Assembly (NCBI GenBank): GCA_003245835.1
Contig: QKCC01000314.1
Span: 1 to 51,876, forward strand
Reading direction: 5' to 3'
Length of the DNA stretch: 51,876 nucleotides
Source: Spirochaetales bacterium
GTDB lineage: Bacteria > Spirochaetota > Spirochaetia > UBA9216
The first letter of the stretch is position 1. Each line of letters starts with the position of its first letter. Shown piece by piece: positions 42,274-50,924 of the stretch. The position numbers were made by a program, and so were the translations under genes. Below the pieces are notes generated by a model. That model made no database searches. It saw nothing but the letters and a program-made list of their open reading frames with translations, and was not told the DNA's origin.

Positions 42274-42956
42274 ATATAACCGGAATTCTTTACGGTTTTA
42301 ATATAGTCAGGTTTTGAAGGATTATCCTCTATGGCAGCCCTGAGATGCCTGATGTGTACGTAAAGGCTGCTTTCACTCATATCCGAAGCAGATTCCCATA
42401 ACCTGCTGTACAGCTGATCATAGGTAATTATAATATCCGGGTTTCGAACAAAGTATATAAAAAGATCAAACAGTTTTTTTCTCATTCTGAGATCTACGTT
42501 ATCCTTAGTGACAATTCGGGAATTGATATCAATAGTGAAAGGGCCGCTTGTGATTTTTTCCGAGATACTCACAGGCGCGGCAATCTGTCTGTTTGTGCGT
42601 TTGAGCAGCCGTTTTACCCTTGCAAGCAGTTCGTCTATGTAAAACGGTTTTGTCATATAGTCATCGCAGCCGATGTTGAAGCCGTCGAGCTTGATATCCT
42701 GATTGTCTATTGATGATACAATTATAACCGGGACATCATCCTGCCTTCTGATGGTTTTCAGTATATCTATTCCGTCATAATCACCGAGCCTGAGATCCAG
42801 CAGGATCAGATCCGGGGTTGTGTTTCTGAGGATGCTGAACGCGGCTTTTCCCGACTCAGCTTCAAGCACTTCGTAGCCTTCTTTTTCAAGGTTTGATGCA
42901 ACAAATCTTCTTAGACGTCCGTTGTCTTCAATTACTAGTATGGTTCTGTCATTCAT
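42258..42956 (-). CDS. OmpR/PhoB-family response regulator
   Basis: This 232-residue regulator has a receiver domain (about 1-120) with acid residues Glu10/Asp11, phospho-acceptor Asp54 and the conserved Lys in MTKPF. A winged-helix DNA-binding domain (about 135-232: 'LRMRKKLFDLFIYFVRNPD', 'SLYVHIRHLRAAIEDNPSKP') follows. It is convergent with the two sensor genes at 38130 and 40723, its probable partners. Upstream, the gap to the lipoprotein gene at 43157 holds four TTAAGG boxes, two of them at 11-bp spacing as expected for this family. It therefore likely regulates itself and that lipoprotein. Confidence 0.92.
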   Translation of the reverse strand: MNDRTILVIEDNGRLRRFVASNLEKEGYEVLEAESGKAAFSILRNTTPDLILLDLRLGDYDGIDILKTIRRQDDVPVIIVSSIDNQDIKLDGFNIGCDDYMTKPFYIDELLARVKRLLKRTNRQIAAPVSISEKITSGPFTIDINSRIVTKDNVDLRMRKKLFDLFIYFVRNPDIIITYDQLYSRLWESASDMSESSLYVHIRHLRAAIEDNPSKPDYIKTVKNSGYIYSPG

Positions 42957-42989
42957 CGATTTGATTATAACTATTCCTCATTAAAAATT

Positions 42990-43073
42990 CCTTAAATCTG
43001 TAAATTTTTGTGAAAATCTCCAACCTTAAAAAAAATTCCAAGTAGAGGATTTTTTTAAGGTCGATTTAAGGTC
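42990..43073. promoter_or_regulatory. Cluster of TTAAGG boxes (candidate response-regulator sites)
   Basis: TTAAGGTC occurs twice in direct orientation, 11 bp apart (43055-43062 and 43066-43073), and in reverse as ACCTTAA (43023) and CCTTAA (42990). The inner copies also form a long stem, ACCTTAAAAAAA (from 43023) with TTTTTTTAAGGT (to 43061). A -10-like TAATAT lies at 43081. The 11-bp direct repeat suits an OmpR/PhoB dimer. Confidence 0.6.
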
Positions 43074-43091
43074 TGAAATTTAATATTGCTA

Positions 43092-43137
43092 TGAAACGTA
43101 GTTTCACCATACTTAAAAGGCATTCCCTGAAATGCCT
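43092..43137 (+). other. 5'-leader structures of the lipoprotein gene
   Basis: TGAAACGTAGTTTCA (43092-43106) is a palindrome. AGGCATT (43118-43124) pairs with AATGCCT (43131-43137) in a hairpin just before AAAGGA and the ATG at 43157. Either may affect mRNA stability or translation. Confidence 0.4.
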
Positions 43138-43156
43138 GAATGAAAGGATAATTTTA

Positions 43157-43810
43157 ATGAAAATGAAAAATGCTCTCAAGATTGTTGTTGGAATTGCTCT
43201 TATCGCAATGTTGTTCTCATGTTCTACCTTCACGGAAACGACCAGCAAGAAAACTGCTGAAATGTCTTCATTCGAAGATGTTGTTCTGGATAAAATTTCG
43301 ATGAGCGATCTGAAAAAGCTCGGTACTGTAAAGGCTTCAAGAACCCTTACCTATGTGCTGCAGGAAAACGGTGACTTCACAGTTGAAATGGATGATTACA
43401 GCTATGTATACACCAAAAAGGATGATTCTTTTGTACAGACTGGAACAAGATACTCAGGCGCGCTCAAAGCAGCTCCAATCGTAACCGCCGGCGGTTCAAG
43501 CGATATGGTTGTTGTAGGCGGAGCAGATTTTCTTGGTTCACTGTTCGGCGCAATGGGCGCTGCTGATGCACCCGCAGCACCGAGCTCCATCAGCGTAAAA
43601 GACGTCGCTTTTGAAGCTGTTACGTATGACCTCGTTCAGGCAGCGACTGCCAAGGGCGGCGTTGCTCTTCTTCTTCCCGAGTACACATGGGAAATCAATG
43701 AAGAAGTGACAGGAAGCAGAATTACCCTTCCTTTCTACGCTTCAACAACATACAAAACAAAGACTACAACTTACATAGTTACTGCAACAGCTGCTGCAGT
43801 TTCCTTCTAA
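43157..43810 (+). CDS. Lipoprotein, probable target of the adjacent two-component system
   Basis: This 217-residue lipoprotein carries the signal peptide MKMKNALKIVVGIALIAMLFSC with lipobox LFSC at residue 22. The mature part is hydrophilic and Ser/Thr/Lys-rich, then has a Gly/Ala-rich hydrophobic patch ('VVVGGADFLGSLFGAMGAA') and a beta-rich C-terminus. I do not recognise a family. I chose ATG 43157 (AAAGGA 8 bases upstream); an in-frame ATG 22 codons earlier would put charged residues before the signal peptide. TTAAGG boxes in its promoter tie it to the regulator at 42258. A strong terminator follows. Confidence 0.75.
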   Translation: MKMKNALKIVVGIALIAMLFSCSTFTETTSKKTAEMSSFEDVVLDKISMSDLKKLGTVKASRTLTYVLQENGDFTVEMDDYSYVYTKKDDSFVQTGTRYSGALKAAPIVTAGGSSDMVVVGGADFLGSLFGAMGAADAPAAPSSISVKDVAFEAVTYDLVQAATAKGGVALLLPEYTWEINEEVTGSRITLPFYASTTYKTKTTTYIVTATAAAVSF

Positions 43811-43833
43811 GTTTAAAGATCGATATTTATGAA

Positions 43834-43872
43834 GGCTGTTGATCGCAGATGCTGATCAACAGCCTTTTTTTT
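43834..43872 (+). terminator. Rho-independent terminator after lipoprotein 1
   Basis: GGCTGTTGATC (43834-43844) pairs perfectly with GATCAACAGCC (43854-43864), and eight T residues follow. Confidence 0.95.
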
Positions 43873-43886
43873 GGTATAAATAACCC

Positions 43887-44906
43887 ATGAAAAGGATTTT
43901 GGCTGCTGCGGCGGCAACTTTTGTCTTAATAACCTCATGTGCGACAGCACCTTCCGGGCAGCCTGATTTAGACTGGCCCGGGCTGAGTCTAAATGCATGG
44001 ATAAGCATGACTCCCGCCCGGCTTGCTGATATTCTTCAGGATGTTAACGATATTTCAGAAAAGGCCGCGGGAGGCTTTACCGCACTTATGTTTGCCGCAG
44101 AAATGACGGAAGACCCTGCAGTTGTGAAAATTCTCATTGCTGAGGGGGGTGACGTCGATGCCGTTACCGAAAACGGCATAACCGCCCTTATGTCTGCGGC
44201 AGTAAATGACAAGACCTCCGGGCATATTCAGGTTCTCGCTGATGCCGGAGCCGATATTGAAAAAGAGAACAATTACGGATTAACGGCATTGAATCTTGCT
44301 TTTCAGTACAGCCCGAGGCCTGAAAACGTTATGATGCTGCTGGCGCTGCAGGGTCCCGAAATCAAAAACCGGCTGGGGCAGACCGGCGATATAAATTCCA
44401 GGGCATCGAATGGGTATAACGAACTGATGTTTATACTTCGGAATAACGGAGACTTTCCGGCGGTGCGGGAACTGCTTAGCCTCGGTGCTGATGTGAGCGC
44501 ACGTGATGCTGCCGGGTGGAGTGCGGGTACGGTGTCGGCTGTGTATAATTCGCATCCCGATGTTTTGACACTGCTCGTTCATAATTCGGCAGATTTCAGG
44601 CTTAAAAGCGATGAGAATTATACTACGCTGATGCTTGCCTCGGCAAAAAATCCGAATCCGGAAATTCTGAAAATACTTCTTGCGAATGGCGAAAAAATCA
44701 ATGCTCAGACTTCTTCAGGTTATACCGCGCTGATGTTCGCGGCGTACGCATCTGCCAATGATGAAGTAATTCGTACACTGCTCGGCGCAGGCGCTGACCC
44801 CTCCCTTCAGACTGGTTCAGGCCTCACTGCATGGGATTTGATTCAGACGAATGAAAAACTGAAAGGAAGCCGGGGGTACTGGGAGCTTAACGACCGCAGG
44901 TATTAG
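43887..44906 (+). CDS. Ankyrin-repeat lipoprotein
   Basis: This 339-residue lipoprotein has the signal peptide MKRILAAAAATFVLITSC with lipobox ITSC (Cys18). About seven ankyrin repeats ('GFTALMFAAEM', 'GITALMSAAVN', 'GLTALNLAFQ', 'GYNELMFILRN', 'GYTALMFAAYA') follow. The repeats form a curved helical stack that binds other proteins, here at the periplasmic face of a membrane. The ATG starts 14 bp after the previous terminator's T-run and has no Shine-Dalgarno. TATAAA at 43876-43881 could be a -10 giving a leaderless or nearly leaderless message. A terminator follows. Confidence 0.85.
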   Translation: MKRILAAAAATFVLITSCATAPSGQPDLDWPGLSLNAWISMTPARLADILQDVNDISEKAAGGFTALMFAAEMTEDPAVVKILIAEGGDVDAVTENGITALMSAAVNDKTSGHIQVLADAGADIEKENNYGLTALNLAFQYSPRPENVMMLLALQGPEIKNRLGQTGDINSRASNGYNELMFILRNNGDFPAVRELLSLGADVSARDAAGWSAGTVSAVYNSHPDVLTLLVHNSADFRLKSDENYTTLMLASAKNPNPEILKILLANGEKINAQTSSGYTALMFAAYASANDEVIRTLLGAGADPSLQTGSGLTAWDLIQTNEKLKGSRGYWELNDRRY

Positions 44907-44937
44907 ATAGACTGGATTTTTATCCTGTGGTTAAAGA

Positions 44938-44979
44938 ACGGGGGCGTCTTGCCGAGAGACGGTCCTCTTTTTTTTTATT
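44938..44979 (+). terminator. Terminator after the ankyrin lipoprotein
   Basis: A GC-rich stem containing CGTCT and AGACG is followed by nine T residues. Confidence 0.75.
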
Positions 44980-45046
44980 AATTTCAAATAGATTTAAGAC
45001 TGCATTGCTATTGTTTTTTTATAAAACTTATTCAGGAGTATAAGAA

Positions 45047-46024
45047 ATGAAAAATGCAGTTAAAATCACCGCAGTCCTGATGCTGTTCGCAGTTCTTCTT
45101 GTAAGCTGCGGCGGGACTCCGGATCCTATCGGGGTTGATGATCTTACAATCAGTTCAGTAGCAATGGTTACAAATTCTACTGACACAACCAAACCGCCTG
45201 TAACCTACAGCGCAACGGTTACATGGAGTCTTGCTTCCATAACCGCTGATGAAACCGCTTCGGCTGCTTTGGAAAAAATAACCATCGAATTGGGCGGATC
45301 TGATGTAGAGTATACTGATGAGCTTTCAGCAACAGCAACAACATATACCTTTACGGATCTTCTTCCGGGCGATCAGTGCTGGCTTAAGGTATCGGCTGTC
45401 TATGCTGAGGGTACCTATGAGGACGAAGATTATGCATACGAAGAGAAAAGCTTTTTAGGCGGTCCCTGGTATAAAAGCGGGTTTTCTTCCTCGGGCGGAG
45501 AACGCAGAATCGATACCGGCTTCGGTGTAGGTTCGGTTAACTGGGAGAACTTCGCGGTAAACAATGCTGATACATACTATTATAACACCTATAATTATGA
45601 CTATGTTGTAGACAGTTACGGTGACGAGTCCTGGCTTGTTATAGGGGTTAATGAAGTAACCGCAACCAATGACACAAGTGAACAGCGTAACAATATCAAC
45701 TGGCTCAGCGATGACGTATACCTTCTTGATAATGGAACTCTATGGAATGGTGATGACCTTGCTTCTGTAGATTTGGAAATCTACACAATATACGGAACAA
45801 AGATTTTTGAACTGACAGGAACTGCAACTTCCGGAACAATTTCCGCCACGAACTTCAATTCACTGTTGGATTCGGTTAACTCGGGTTATTATGCGGACAA
45901 AGAGGGTGTCTTTTTTATAAGGGCAATCTGTAAAGCAGCTCCGTCAAGTTTCTCTAGTTCCAATTCCAGCGAACATGGCTGGTGGGGTGTTGCAATGCCC
46001 GGTTCAAGGGTTTCCAGAGACTAA
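45047..46024 (+). CDS. Lipoprotein with fibronectin type III-like domain
   Basis: This 325-residue protein has a lipoprotein signal (MKNAVKITAVLMLFAVLLVSC, Cys21). It continues with a domain of about 100 residues having FnIII-like strands ('YSATVTWSLASITADE' to 'YTFTDLLPGDQCWLKVSAVY') and an aromatic, Asn/Tyr-rich region ('NADTYYYNTYNYDYV'). AGGAG precedes the ATG. Only three cysteines occur, including the lipid anchor. The role is unknown; surface binding or cell-envelope structure is plausible. It has its own promoter region and terminator. Confidence 0.7.
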   Translation: MKNAVKITAVLMLFAVLLVSCGGTPDPIGVDDLTISSVAMVTNSTDTTKPPVTYSATVTWSLASITADETASAALEKITIELGGSDVEYTDELSATATTYTFTDLLPGDQCWLKVSAVYAEGTYEDEDYAYEEKSFLGGPWYKSGFSSSGGERRIDTGFGVGSVNWENFAVNNADTYYYNTYNYDYVVDSYGDESWLVIGVNEVTATNDTSEQRNNINWLSDDVYLLDNGTLWNGDDLASVDLEIYTIYGTKIFELTGTATSGTISATNFNSLLDSVNSGYYADKEGVFFIRAICKAAPSSFSSSNSSEHGWWGVAMPGSRVSRD

Positions 46025-46082
46025 ACTGAAACATTTCTATAATTAAATATTCTTAACATATAAAGATTATTATAAAAGTACG

Positions 46083-46106
46083 GGGGGTGCCTGTGAGGGC
46101 ACCCCT
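46083..46106. terminator. Bidirectional terminator between lipoprotein 3 and the ABC ATPase gene
   Basis: GGGGTGCC (46084-46091) pairs with GGCACCCC (46098-46105). T-rich sequence lies on the leftward side of the stem (minus strand), and a short TGTTC follows on the plus strand. It sits between two convergent genes. Confidence 0.75.
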
Positions 46107-46155
46107 GTTCATTCGTCGTCGCTGTTGTATTTGGCCGTTATGGCATTTCTGCTGC

Positions 46156-47250
46156 TTACCTGATAACCAGTTCGTTTTCCCTGTCGAAGAAGTATAGTTT
46201 ATCGGGGTTTGGGGTAAAGAAGACCTTCTGGCCGACGCGGAAGGTGAGGGTCGGCGGAACCTTGGCAATGATGCTGCTCATGTCTGTAGTAAGGTGAAGC
46301 TGTATTTCTTCTCCAAGCTGCTCGATGACTGAGACCTCGGCAATAATGGAGTCCTGCGGAGTGCCGTTATCGTTGACTTTCAGGTTTTCAGGCCTGACTC
46401 CCATAATTACCTGTTTGCCTAACCATGGCTCAAGGGTGTTCTGTTTTGCTGCGGGCACTTCAATACTGAATTTGCCTTCATCAGCAATCATCTTTCCGCC
46501 TTCCTTTTTTATTGTTACCGGCATGAAGTTCATCGGAGGCGAACCTATAAAGCCGGCGACAAAGAGGTTGTCCGGATCATTGTAAAGGGTCAGAGGACTA
46601 CCGATCTGCTGGATTAAGCCGTCTTTCATTACGACAATCTTGTCGGCCATAGTCATTGCCTCGATCTGGTCGTGGGTAACATATACCATCGTCGCGTTCA
46701 GTTTGTGATGGAGCCCGGAGATCTCGGCGCGCATCTGGACCCTGAGTTTTGCGTCAAGGTTGGAAAGCGGCTCGTCAAACAGGAAAACCTTCGGATGCCG
46801 GACTATGGCGCGTCCTACTGCAACACGCTGTCTCTGTCCGCCTGATAAAGCTTTGGGCTTTCTGTCGAGCAGCTTTTCGATGCTGAGGATGGCTGCCGCT
46901 TCTTTAACGCGCTTGTCTATTTCATCCTTCGGGAATTTTCTGATTTTCAGACCGAAGGCCATATTGTCGTATACGGTCATATGCGGGTAGAGTGCATAGT
47001 TCTGAAACACCATCGCTATGTCGCGGTCTTTCGGCGGAACGTCATTTACCACCTTCCCGTCGATTGACAGTGTTCCTTCCGATATTTCTTCCAGGCCTGC
47101 AATCATTCTAAGCGTGGTGGTTTTTCCGCAGCCGGATGGACCTACCAGAACGACAAATTCCTGATCATTGATATCGATATTCGCTTTATCTACCGCCTTC
47201 ACATCACCGGGGTAGATTTTTGTAATATTTTCGAGTTTTACAGTAGCCAT
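46156..47250 (-). CDS. ugpC: Sugar ABC transporter ATP-binding protein, UgpC/MalK type
   Basis: This 364-residue ATPase has Walker A GPSGCGKTT, the signature LSGGQRQR, Walker B VFLFDEPLS, the switch His in VTHDQ, and a C-terminal OB-type domain (from about 240, 'MGVRPENLKV') as in MalK/UgpC. These single ATPases often serve several CUT1 sugar importers. I chose ATG 47250 because AAGGAGATCT precedes it; the frame continues 40 codons upstream into the promoter without support. No binding protein or permease is adjacent, so it is an orphan shared ATPase, divergent from a GntR/LacI-type regulator. Confidence 0.92.
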   Translation of the reverse strand: MATVKLENITKIYPGDVKAVDKANIDINDQEFVVLVGPSGCGKTTTLRMIAGLEEISEGTLSIDGKVVNDVPPKDRDIAMVFQNYALYPHMTVYDNMAFGLKIRKFPKDEIDKRVKEAAAILSIEKLLDRKPKALSGGQRQRVAVGRAIVRHPKVFLFDEPLSNLDAKLRVQMRAEISGLHHKLNATMVYVTHDQIEAMTMADKIVVMKDGLIQQIGSPLTLYNDPDNLFVAGFIGSPPMNFMPVTIKKEGGKMIADEGKFSIEVPAAKQNTLEPWLGKQVIMGVRPENLKVNDNGTPQDSIIAEVSVIEQLGEEIQLHLTTDMSSIIAKVPPTLTFRVGQKVFFTPNPDKLYFFDRENELVIR

Positions 47251-47310
47251 AAGATCTCCTTCAGTTAAATGATGATAGCATTGTATCACCTGTAAGTCAA
47301 ACAAAACTAT

Positions 47311-47403
47311 AACAATAGATGAACAATAGTGAAACAGAATTATCCTGATCTCATGGTTCAACGCAAACAATTGGTTGCAGGTGAATTGGTATTGGTCTAT
47401 TAT
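47311..47403 (+). promoter_or_regulatory. Divergent promoter region with AACAATAG repeats
   Basis: AACAATAG occurs at 47311-47318 and 47322-47329 (11 bp apart), flanked by ACTAT and ATAGT. A good promoter for the rightward gene, TTGCAG (47375-47380), 17 bp, TATTAT (47398-47403), places transcription start at about 47409-47411, right at the ATG. Confidence 0.5.
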
Positions 47404-47410
47404 GCTAATT

Positions 47411-48544
47411 ATGAAAGACCTTGTTTACCGGAAAATCGCAGAAAGTATAAGCCGTGATATTGGCACTGGAAAGGCCTTGCCGGGGTCCCGCCTTCCGGGA
47501 GTAAGGGAACTTGCATCCGAATGGAATACAAGTCCAAATACTGTACTCAAAGCGCTTTCGATCCTGGAGTCCGAAGGTTATCTCAGCAAGACCCGCGGGC
47601 AGGGTATTTTTGTCGCATCTGAAGCCGGATGGAAGGGCGGTGCCGAAAAAGAGATTGAACTCCTTGTCTATGATATGAAGGTTCCGTTCAATACGGCACT
47701 GGTTGATTCGATAGAGAGGTATGCTTCAGAATGCGGCTGCCGGTTATCGGTTAAAAGCTTCAGGAATGTTGCCGGTGCTGCAGCAGAACTTAAACCGGGG
47801 AGCGGACGTATCATCATCCCTGAATCTGCACCCGACGTTTTCAGGAACGGAAAAGCCCCCGTATCTCCGGCTGTTGTCTGTGTCGGAGAATTCAGCCCGC
47901 CCGATGATTTCGGCTGCAGTTATGCAGTCGCCGATACCTACGGCGGGTTTTACCGGGCGGCAATCATACTGCTTGCGTCCGGCCGTGAGCGGCTGGGGTA
48001 TATCGGTGCGACGGATCGGCTTGAAGATGAACCCGGCTGGAATGCCTGCAGGGACGTTTTGTCCGGAACCAAAGCCGGTTTCAGGCGGGAATACGCGGTT
48101 TCAGCCGGAGGCTGGGACGCTGCGCGCGGGCGTGAGGCAATGGAAAACCTGCTTTTAGCCGGAGATTTCCCCGACGGAATAATCTGCTGCAACGATGCCC
48201 TTGCCGCCGGCGCCCTGAAAGCCTGCAGCAGTGCGGGACTTTCTGTTCCGGGTGATATTGCAGTCGTAGGTGCCGGTGATCAGACTATAGCCGCGCTTCT
48301 TGATCCTCCGCTTACAAGTCTTAGCCTCCCGGCGGCCATGATAGGTTTAACCGTAGTAAGTTATCTTGACAGTGTGCTTTCCGGAAGAATTCCCGGTGGC
48401 GGAACTGCAGCGGGGGCTGTTCTCAGGTCGCGCTTTGATCCCGACCTGAAAATAAGGGAATCGTTTGTACCTGCTTCAGACCCTGCTGAAGAAAAAGAAT
48501 CCGGGTCCGACTTCAACGAAGCCGATGAGCTGACATGGCTCTGA
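47411..48544 (+). CDS. GntR-type HTH regulator with LacI-like sensor domain
   Basis: This 377-residue regulator has an N-terminal GntR winged helix (about 1-70: 'ISRDIGTGKALPGSRLPGVR', 'SPNTVLKALSILESEGYLSK'). A LacI/periplasmic-binding-type sensor (about 78-345: 'ERLGYIGATDRL', 'DGIICCNDALAAGALKACS', 'VPGDIAVVGAGDQ') follows, the AraR-like combination used for sugar-responsive repression. I chose ATG 47411; no ribosome site precedes it and the promoter -10 ends 7 bp upstream, so it may be translated leaderless. It is divergent from the ugpC-type gene, its likely target. The acidic C-terminal tail is not part of the fold. Confidence 0.85.
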   Translation: MKDLVYRKIAESISRDIGTGKALPGSRLPGVRELASEWNTSPNTVLKALSILESEGYLSKTRGQGIFVASEAGWKGGAEKEIELLVYDMKVPFNTALVDSIERYASECGCRLSVKSFRNVAGAAAELKPGSGRIIIPESAPDVFRNGKAPVSPAVVCVGEFSPPDDFGCSYAVADTYGGFYRAAIILLASGRERLGYIGATDRLEDEPGWNACRDVLSGTKAGFRREYAVSAGGWDAARGREAMENLLLAGDFPDGIICCNDALAAGALKACSSAGLSVPGDIAVVGAGDQTIAALLDPPLTSLSLPAAMIGLTVVSYLDSVLSGRIPGGGTAAGAVLRSRFDPDLKIRESFVPASDPAEEKESGSDFNEADELTWL

Positions 48545-48568
48545 GCATATGCCTGTTAAAATAATTCG

Positions 48569-49114
48569 TCAGTTTGCGTTAAGGGCCTCAAGCGGGTTGT
48601 TCTTGTGCACCCTGTCTTTCACAGCCAGAACAGTGAAAGGTTTTTCAAGGTACTGGTGAAACAGGATGTCATGACCCAGACAGAGCCCCATCTCTATAAC
48701 GAGGTCAGCCCTGCTTTTGTTCACGGCTTTAGCCTGTCCGATGGGGTTGCAGTTAACCCCGCCCTTCATGCTGCAGCTGATATCTGTTTCCCTGATGCCG
48801 TTGATTGTGCAGCGGAATGACTGCACCCTGAAACCGAATTCTTTAAGCCTGTCCTTCAGCAGTACCGCTTCTTTTTCCATAGAGAAGCAGTAGGCAATTC
48901 CGATGGTTGTGTAGTGCTGAAGTTTCGCAAACTCGATTATTTCGTCAACCCGGGTCAGTGTTCCCGCGCGTCCGCCGGCAACAAGCTTGTCGGCATTCTC
49001 GTAAAGAGGTACCGAACAGCTTCTGCCGTATTCATCGATAATTTCATCCCTGTTCCCGTTGCAGTCTTTCGCATTGAGTTTGCAGTCTTTGCTTCCGCAG
49101 ACCAGGCAATTCAT
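48569..49114 (-). CDS. DUF1847 cysteine-rich metal-binding protein
   Basis: This 181-residue protein has an N-terminal cysteine cluster (MNCLVCGSKDC...C; Cys3, 6, 11, 18) and further conserved cysteines ('IAYCFSMEKE', 'FRCTINGI', 'GVNCNPIGQA', 'GLCLGHDILF'). This is the pattern of DUF1847 proteins of anaerobes, thought to bind metal or Fe-S. The function is not known. I chose ATG 49114, preceded by GGGGGT; an in-frame ATG 11 codons upstream lies inside pepF. It starts 1 bp after the pepF stop, so the two are coupled. Confidence 0.82.
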   Translation of the reverse strand: MNCLVCGSKDCKLNAKDCNGNRDEIIDEYGRSCSVPLYENADKLVAGGRAGTLTRVDEIIEFAKLQHYTTIGIAYCFSMEKEAVLLKDRLKEFGFRVQSFRCTINGIRETDISCSMKGGVNCNPIGQAKAVNKSRADLVIEMGLCLGHDILFHQYLEKPFTVLAVKDRVHKNNPLEALNAN

Positions 49115-49115
49115 A

Positions 49116-50924
49116 CTATACCCCCAAAAGTCCGCCGAGTTCCGCAATCAGTTCCCTGAAGCGCATCATTGCCGCTCTGACCGGTTCCGGGCTGCTCATG
49201 TCGACGCCGGCTTCGGCAAGCGACTCAAGCGGATACCTTGAACCTCCGGATTTCAGGAAATTAAGATAATCCGCCCTGGCCGAATCTCCGCCTGCCAGCA
49301 CTTTTTCCGACAGAGCGATCGCCGCAGCAAGGCCTGTGGAATATTTATAGACATAAAAGGCCCGGTAGAAATGCGGGATTCGGAGCCCTTCCATATCGCT
49401 TTGCTCAAACAGTTCAACCTTCGGGCCGAAGTATTTATCAAGCAGACCGCGGTACAGTTTTCTGGTTGATTCTACCGAGAGCGGTTTTCCTTCTTCAACC
49501 ATTTTGTGAGCGAGGTGTTCGAATTCGGCAAACATCGTCTGTCTGAAAATGGTGGCGATAATATCATCGACCTGCTTTCCTATCAGGTACGCCTTCATTG
49601 AATCTGAATCCGCTTTTTCAAACAGGTATTTTGCCAGCAGCTGTTCGTTGAAGGTTGACGCGACCTCGGCTTCAAATATTGTGTAGTTGTAATGCTGGAA
49701 CGGATTGTTCTTGACCGAATACCAGCTGTGCATTGAGTGTCCGCCTTCATGGGCAAGGGTGAAAACATCCCGCAGTACATCTTCTTTGTAATTCATTAGA
49801 ATATACGGATCGCCGATGTAGGATCCTGCCGAAAATGCTCCCGAACGCTTTCCCTTGTTCTCATACCGGTCGACCCAGCCCCCTTTCAGGCCTGCACTGA
49901 GTGTGCAGCAGTATTCATCGCCCAGCGGCTTAAGGGCTTCCATGATTACCTCTACTGCTTCGCTGTAGGTGTGTTTTACCTGCACATTTTTTACCAGGGG
50001 CACATACACATCGTAGTGAGCCAGCCTGTCGACCCCGATTGCCTTCCTGCGGAGTTCATAATACTCATGCAGGACAGGCAGGTTTTCACCCACGGTGTTA
50101 AGGAGGTTGTCATAAACTGTTTCTTCAACCTTGTCCGAAAAAAGCGCTGCAGCCCGAGATGAAGGGTAATTTCTGACCCTTGATTTATAAACGTCAAGAT
50201 GAACGCTTCCGGCATAGAGGGCGGCAAGCGTATTTTTATGCGTTTCGTAACCCTTGTAAAACTGAAAGTAGGCAGTTTTTCTGAGTTCCCGGTCTGGATT
50301 TATCAGAAATGACGCATATGTCGACTGGGTCAGCGGCACCTCGCCATCGGGGGTGTTTATAGTTCCGAAATCCATGTCGACATTGGTCAGGGATGAGAAG
50401 GTCTTCTGTGCAGTCTGATTCGCTTCCGCCTGCATTGCAAGCAGCTTTTCTTCCTTTTCGGAAAGTATGTGCGGTCTGTACCTGAGAATTTTGCGAAGCA
50501 TTATTCCATATTCGGAAAGAGCCTCATCGGCAAGAAATCCCGCCATTGTTTTTTCATCGATGGACTGTATTTCCGGAGTCAGCCAGCTTGATTCAGCTGC
50601 GGCCTTCGTTGCAAGCGACATATACCTTGCATAGCGTTCCTGGCTGGCTCCGTTGCCTTCATCTTCGTGCAGTCTGAGGTTTGCATAGTAACCGATGCGC
50701 TCTTCAAGAAGATCTACCTCTCGCATATAATCGAGGCAGGATTTAAGCAGCGATGCTGATTCTCCAAGCTTTCCCTTGTATTCGCTGATTCCCGGGATCA
50801 TCGTTTCGAACTCTTTTAGTCCTTCTTCCCATGCTTCCCCGGACTTGTACAATTTTGAAAGGTTCCATTTATTTTCTGTTTTAACGTCTTTTCGTTCAGG
50901 TATCGTGTTCAATTGTCTCTCCAT
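49116..50924 (-). CDS. pepF: Oligoendopeptidase F
   Basis: This 602-residue M3 zinc metallopeptidase has the catalytic HEGGH motif in 'TLAHEGGHSMHSWYS' and the downstream 'EAEVASTFNE' glutamate ligand. It should cut short peptides (about 7-20 residues) in the cytoplasm. The length is typical for PepF. Its start lies inside the end of the rdgB gene (16-bp overlap), so it is translated from the same leftward message: rdgB, pepF, DUF1847. Confidence 0.93.
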   Translation of the reverse strand: MERQLNTIPERKDVKTENKWNLSKLYKSGEAWEEGLKEFETMIPGISEYKGKLGESASLLKSCLDYMREVDLLEERIGYYANLRLHEDEGNGASQERYARYMSLATKAAAESSWLTPEIQSIDEKTMAGFLADEALSEYGIMLRKILRYRPHILSEKEEKLLAMQAEANQTAQKTFSSLTNVDMDFGTINTPDGEVPLTQSTYASFLINPDRELRKTAYFQFYKGYETHKNTLAALYAGSVHLDVYKSRVRNYPSSRAAALFSDKVEETVYDNLLNTVGENLPVLHEYYELRRKAIGVDRLAHYDVYVPLVKNVQVKHTYSEAVEVIMEALKPLGDEYCCTLSAGLKGGWVDRYENKGKRSGAFSAGSYIGDPYILMNYKEDVLRDVFTLAHEGGHSMHSWYSVKNNPFQHYNYTIFEAEVASTFNEQLLAKYLFEKADSDSMKAYLIGKQVDDIIATIFRQTMFAEFEHLAHKMVEEGKPLSVESTRKLYRGLLDKYFGPKVELFEQSDMEGLRIPHFYRAFYVYKYSTGLAAAIALSEKVLAGGDSARADYLNFLKSGGSRYPLESLAEAGVDMSSPEPVRAAMMRFRELIAELGGLLGV

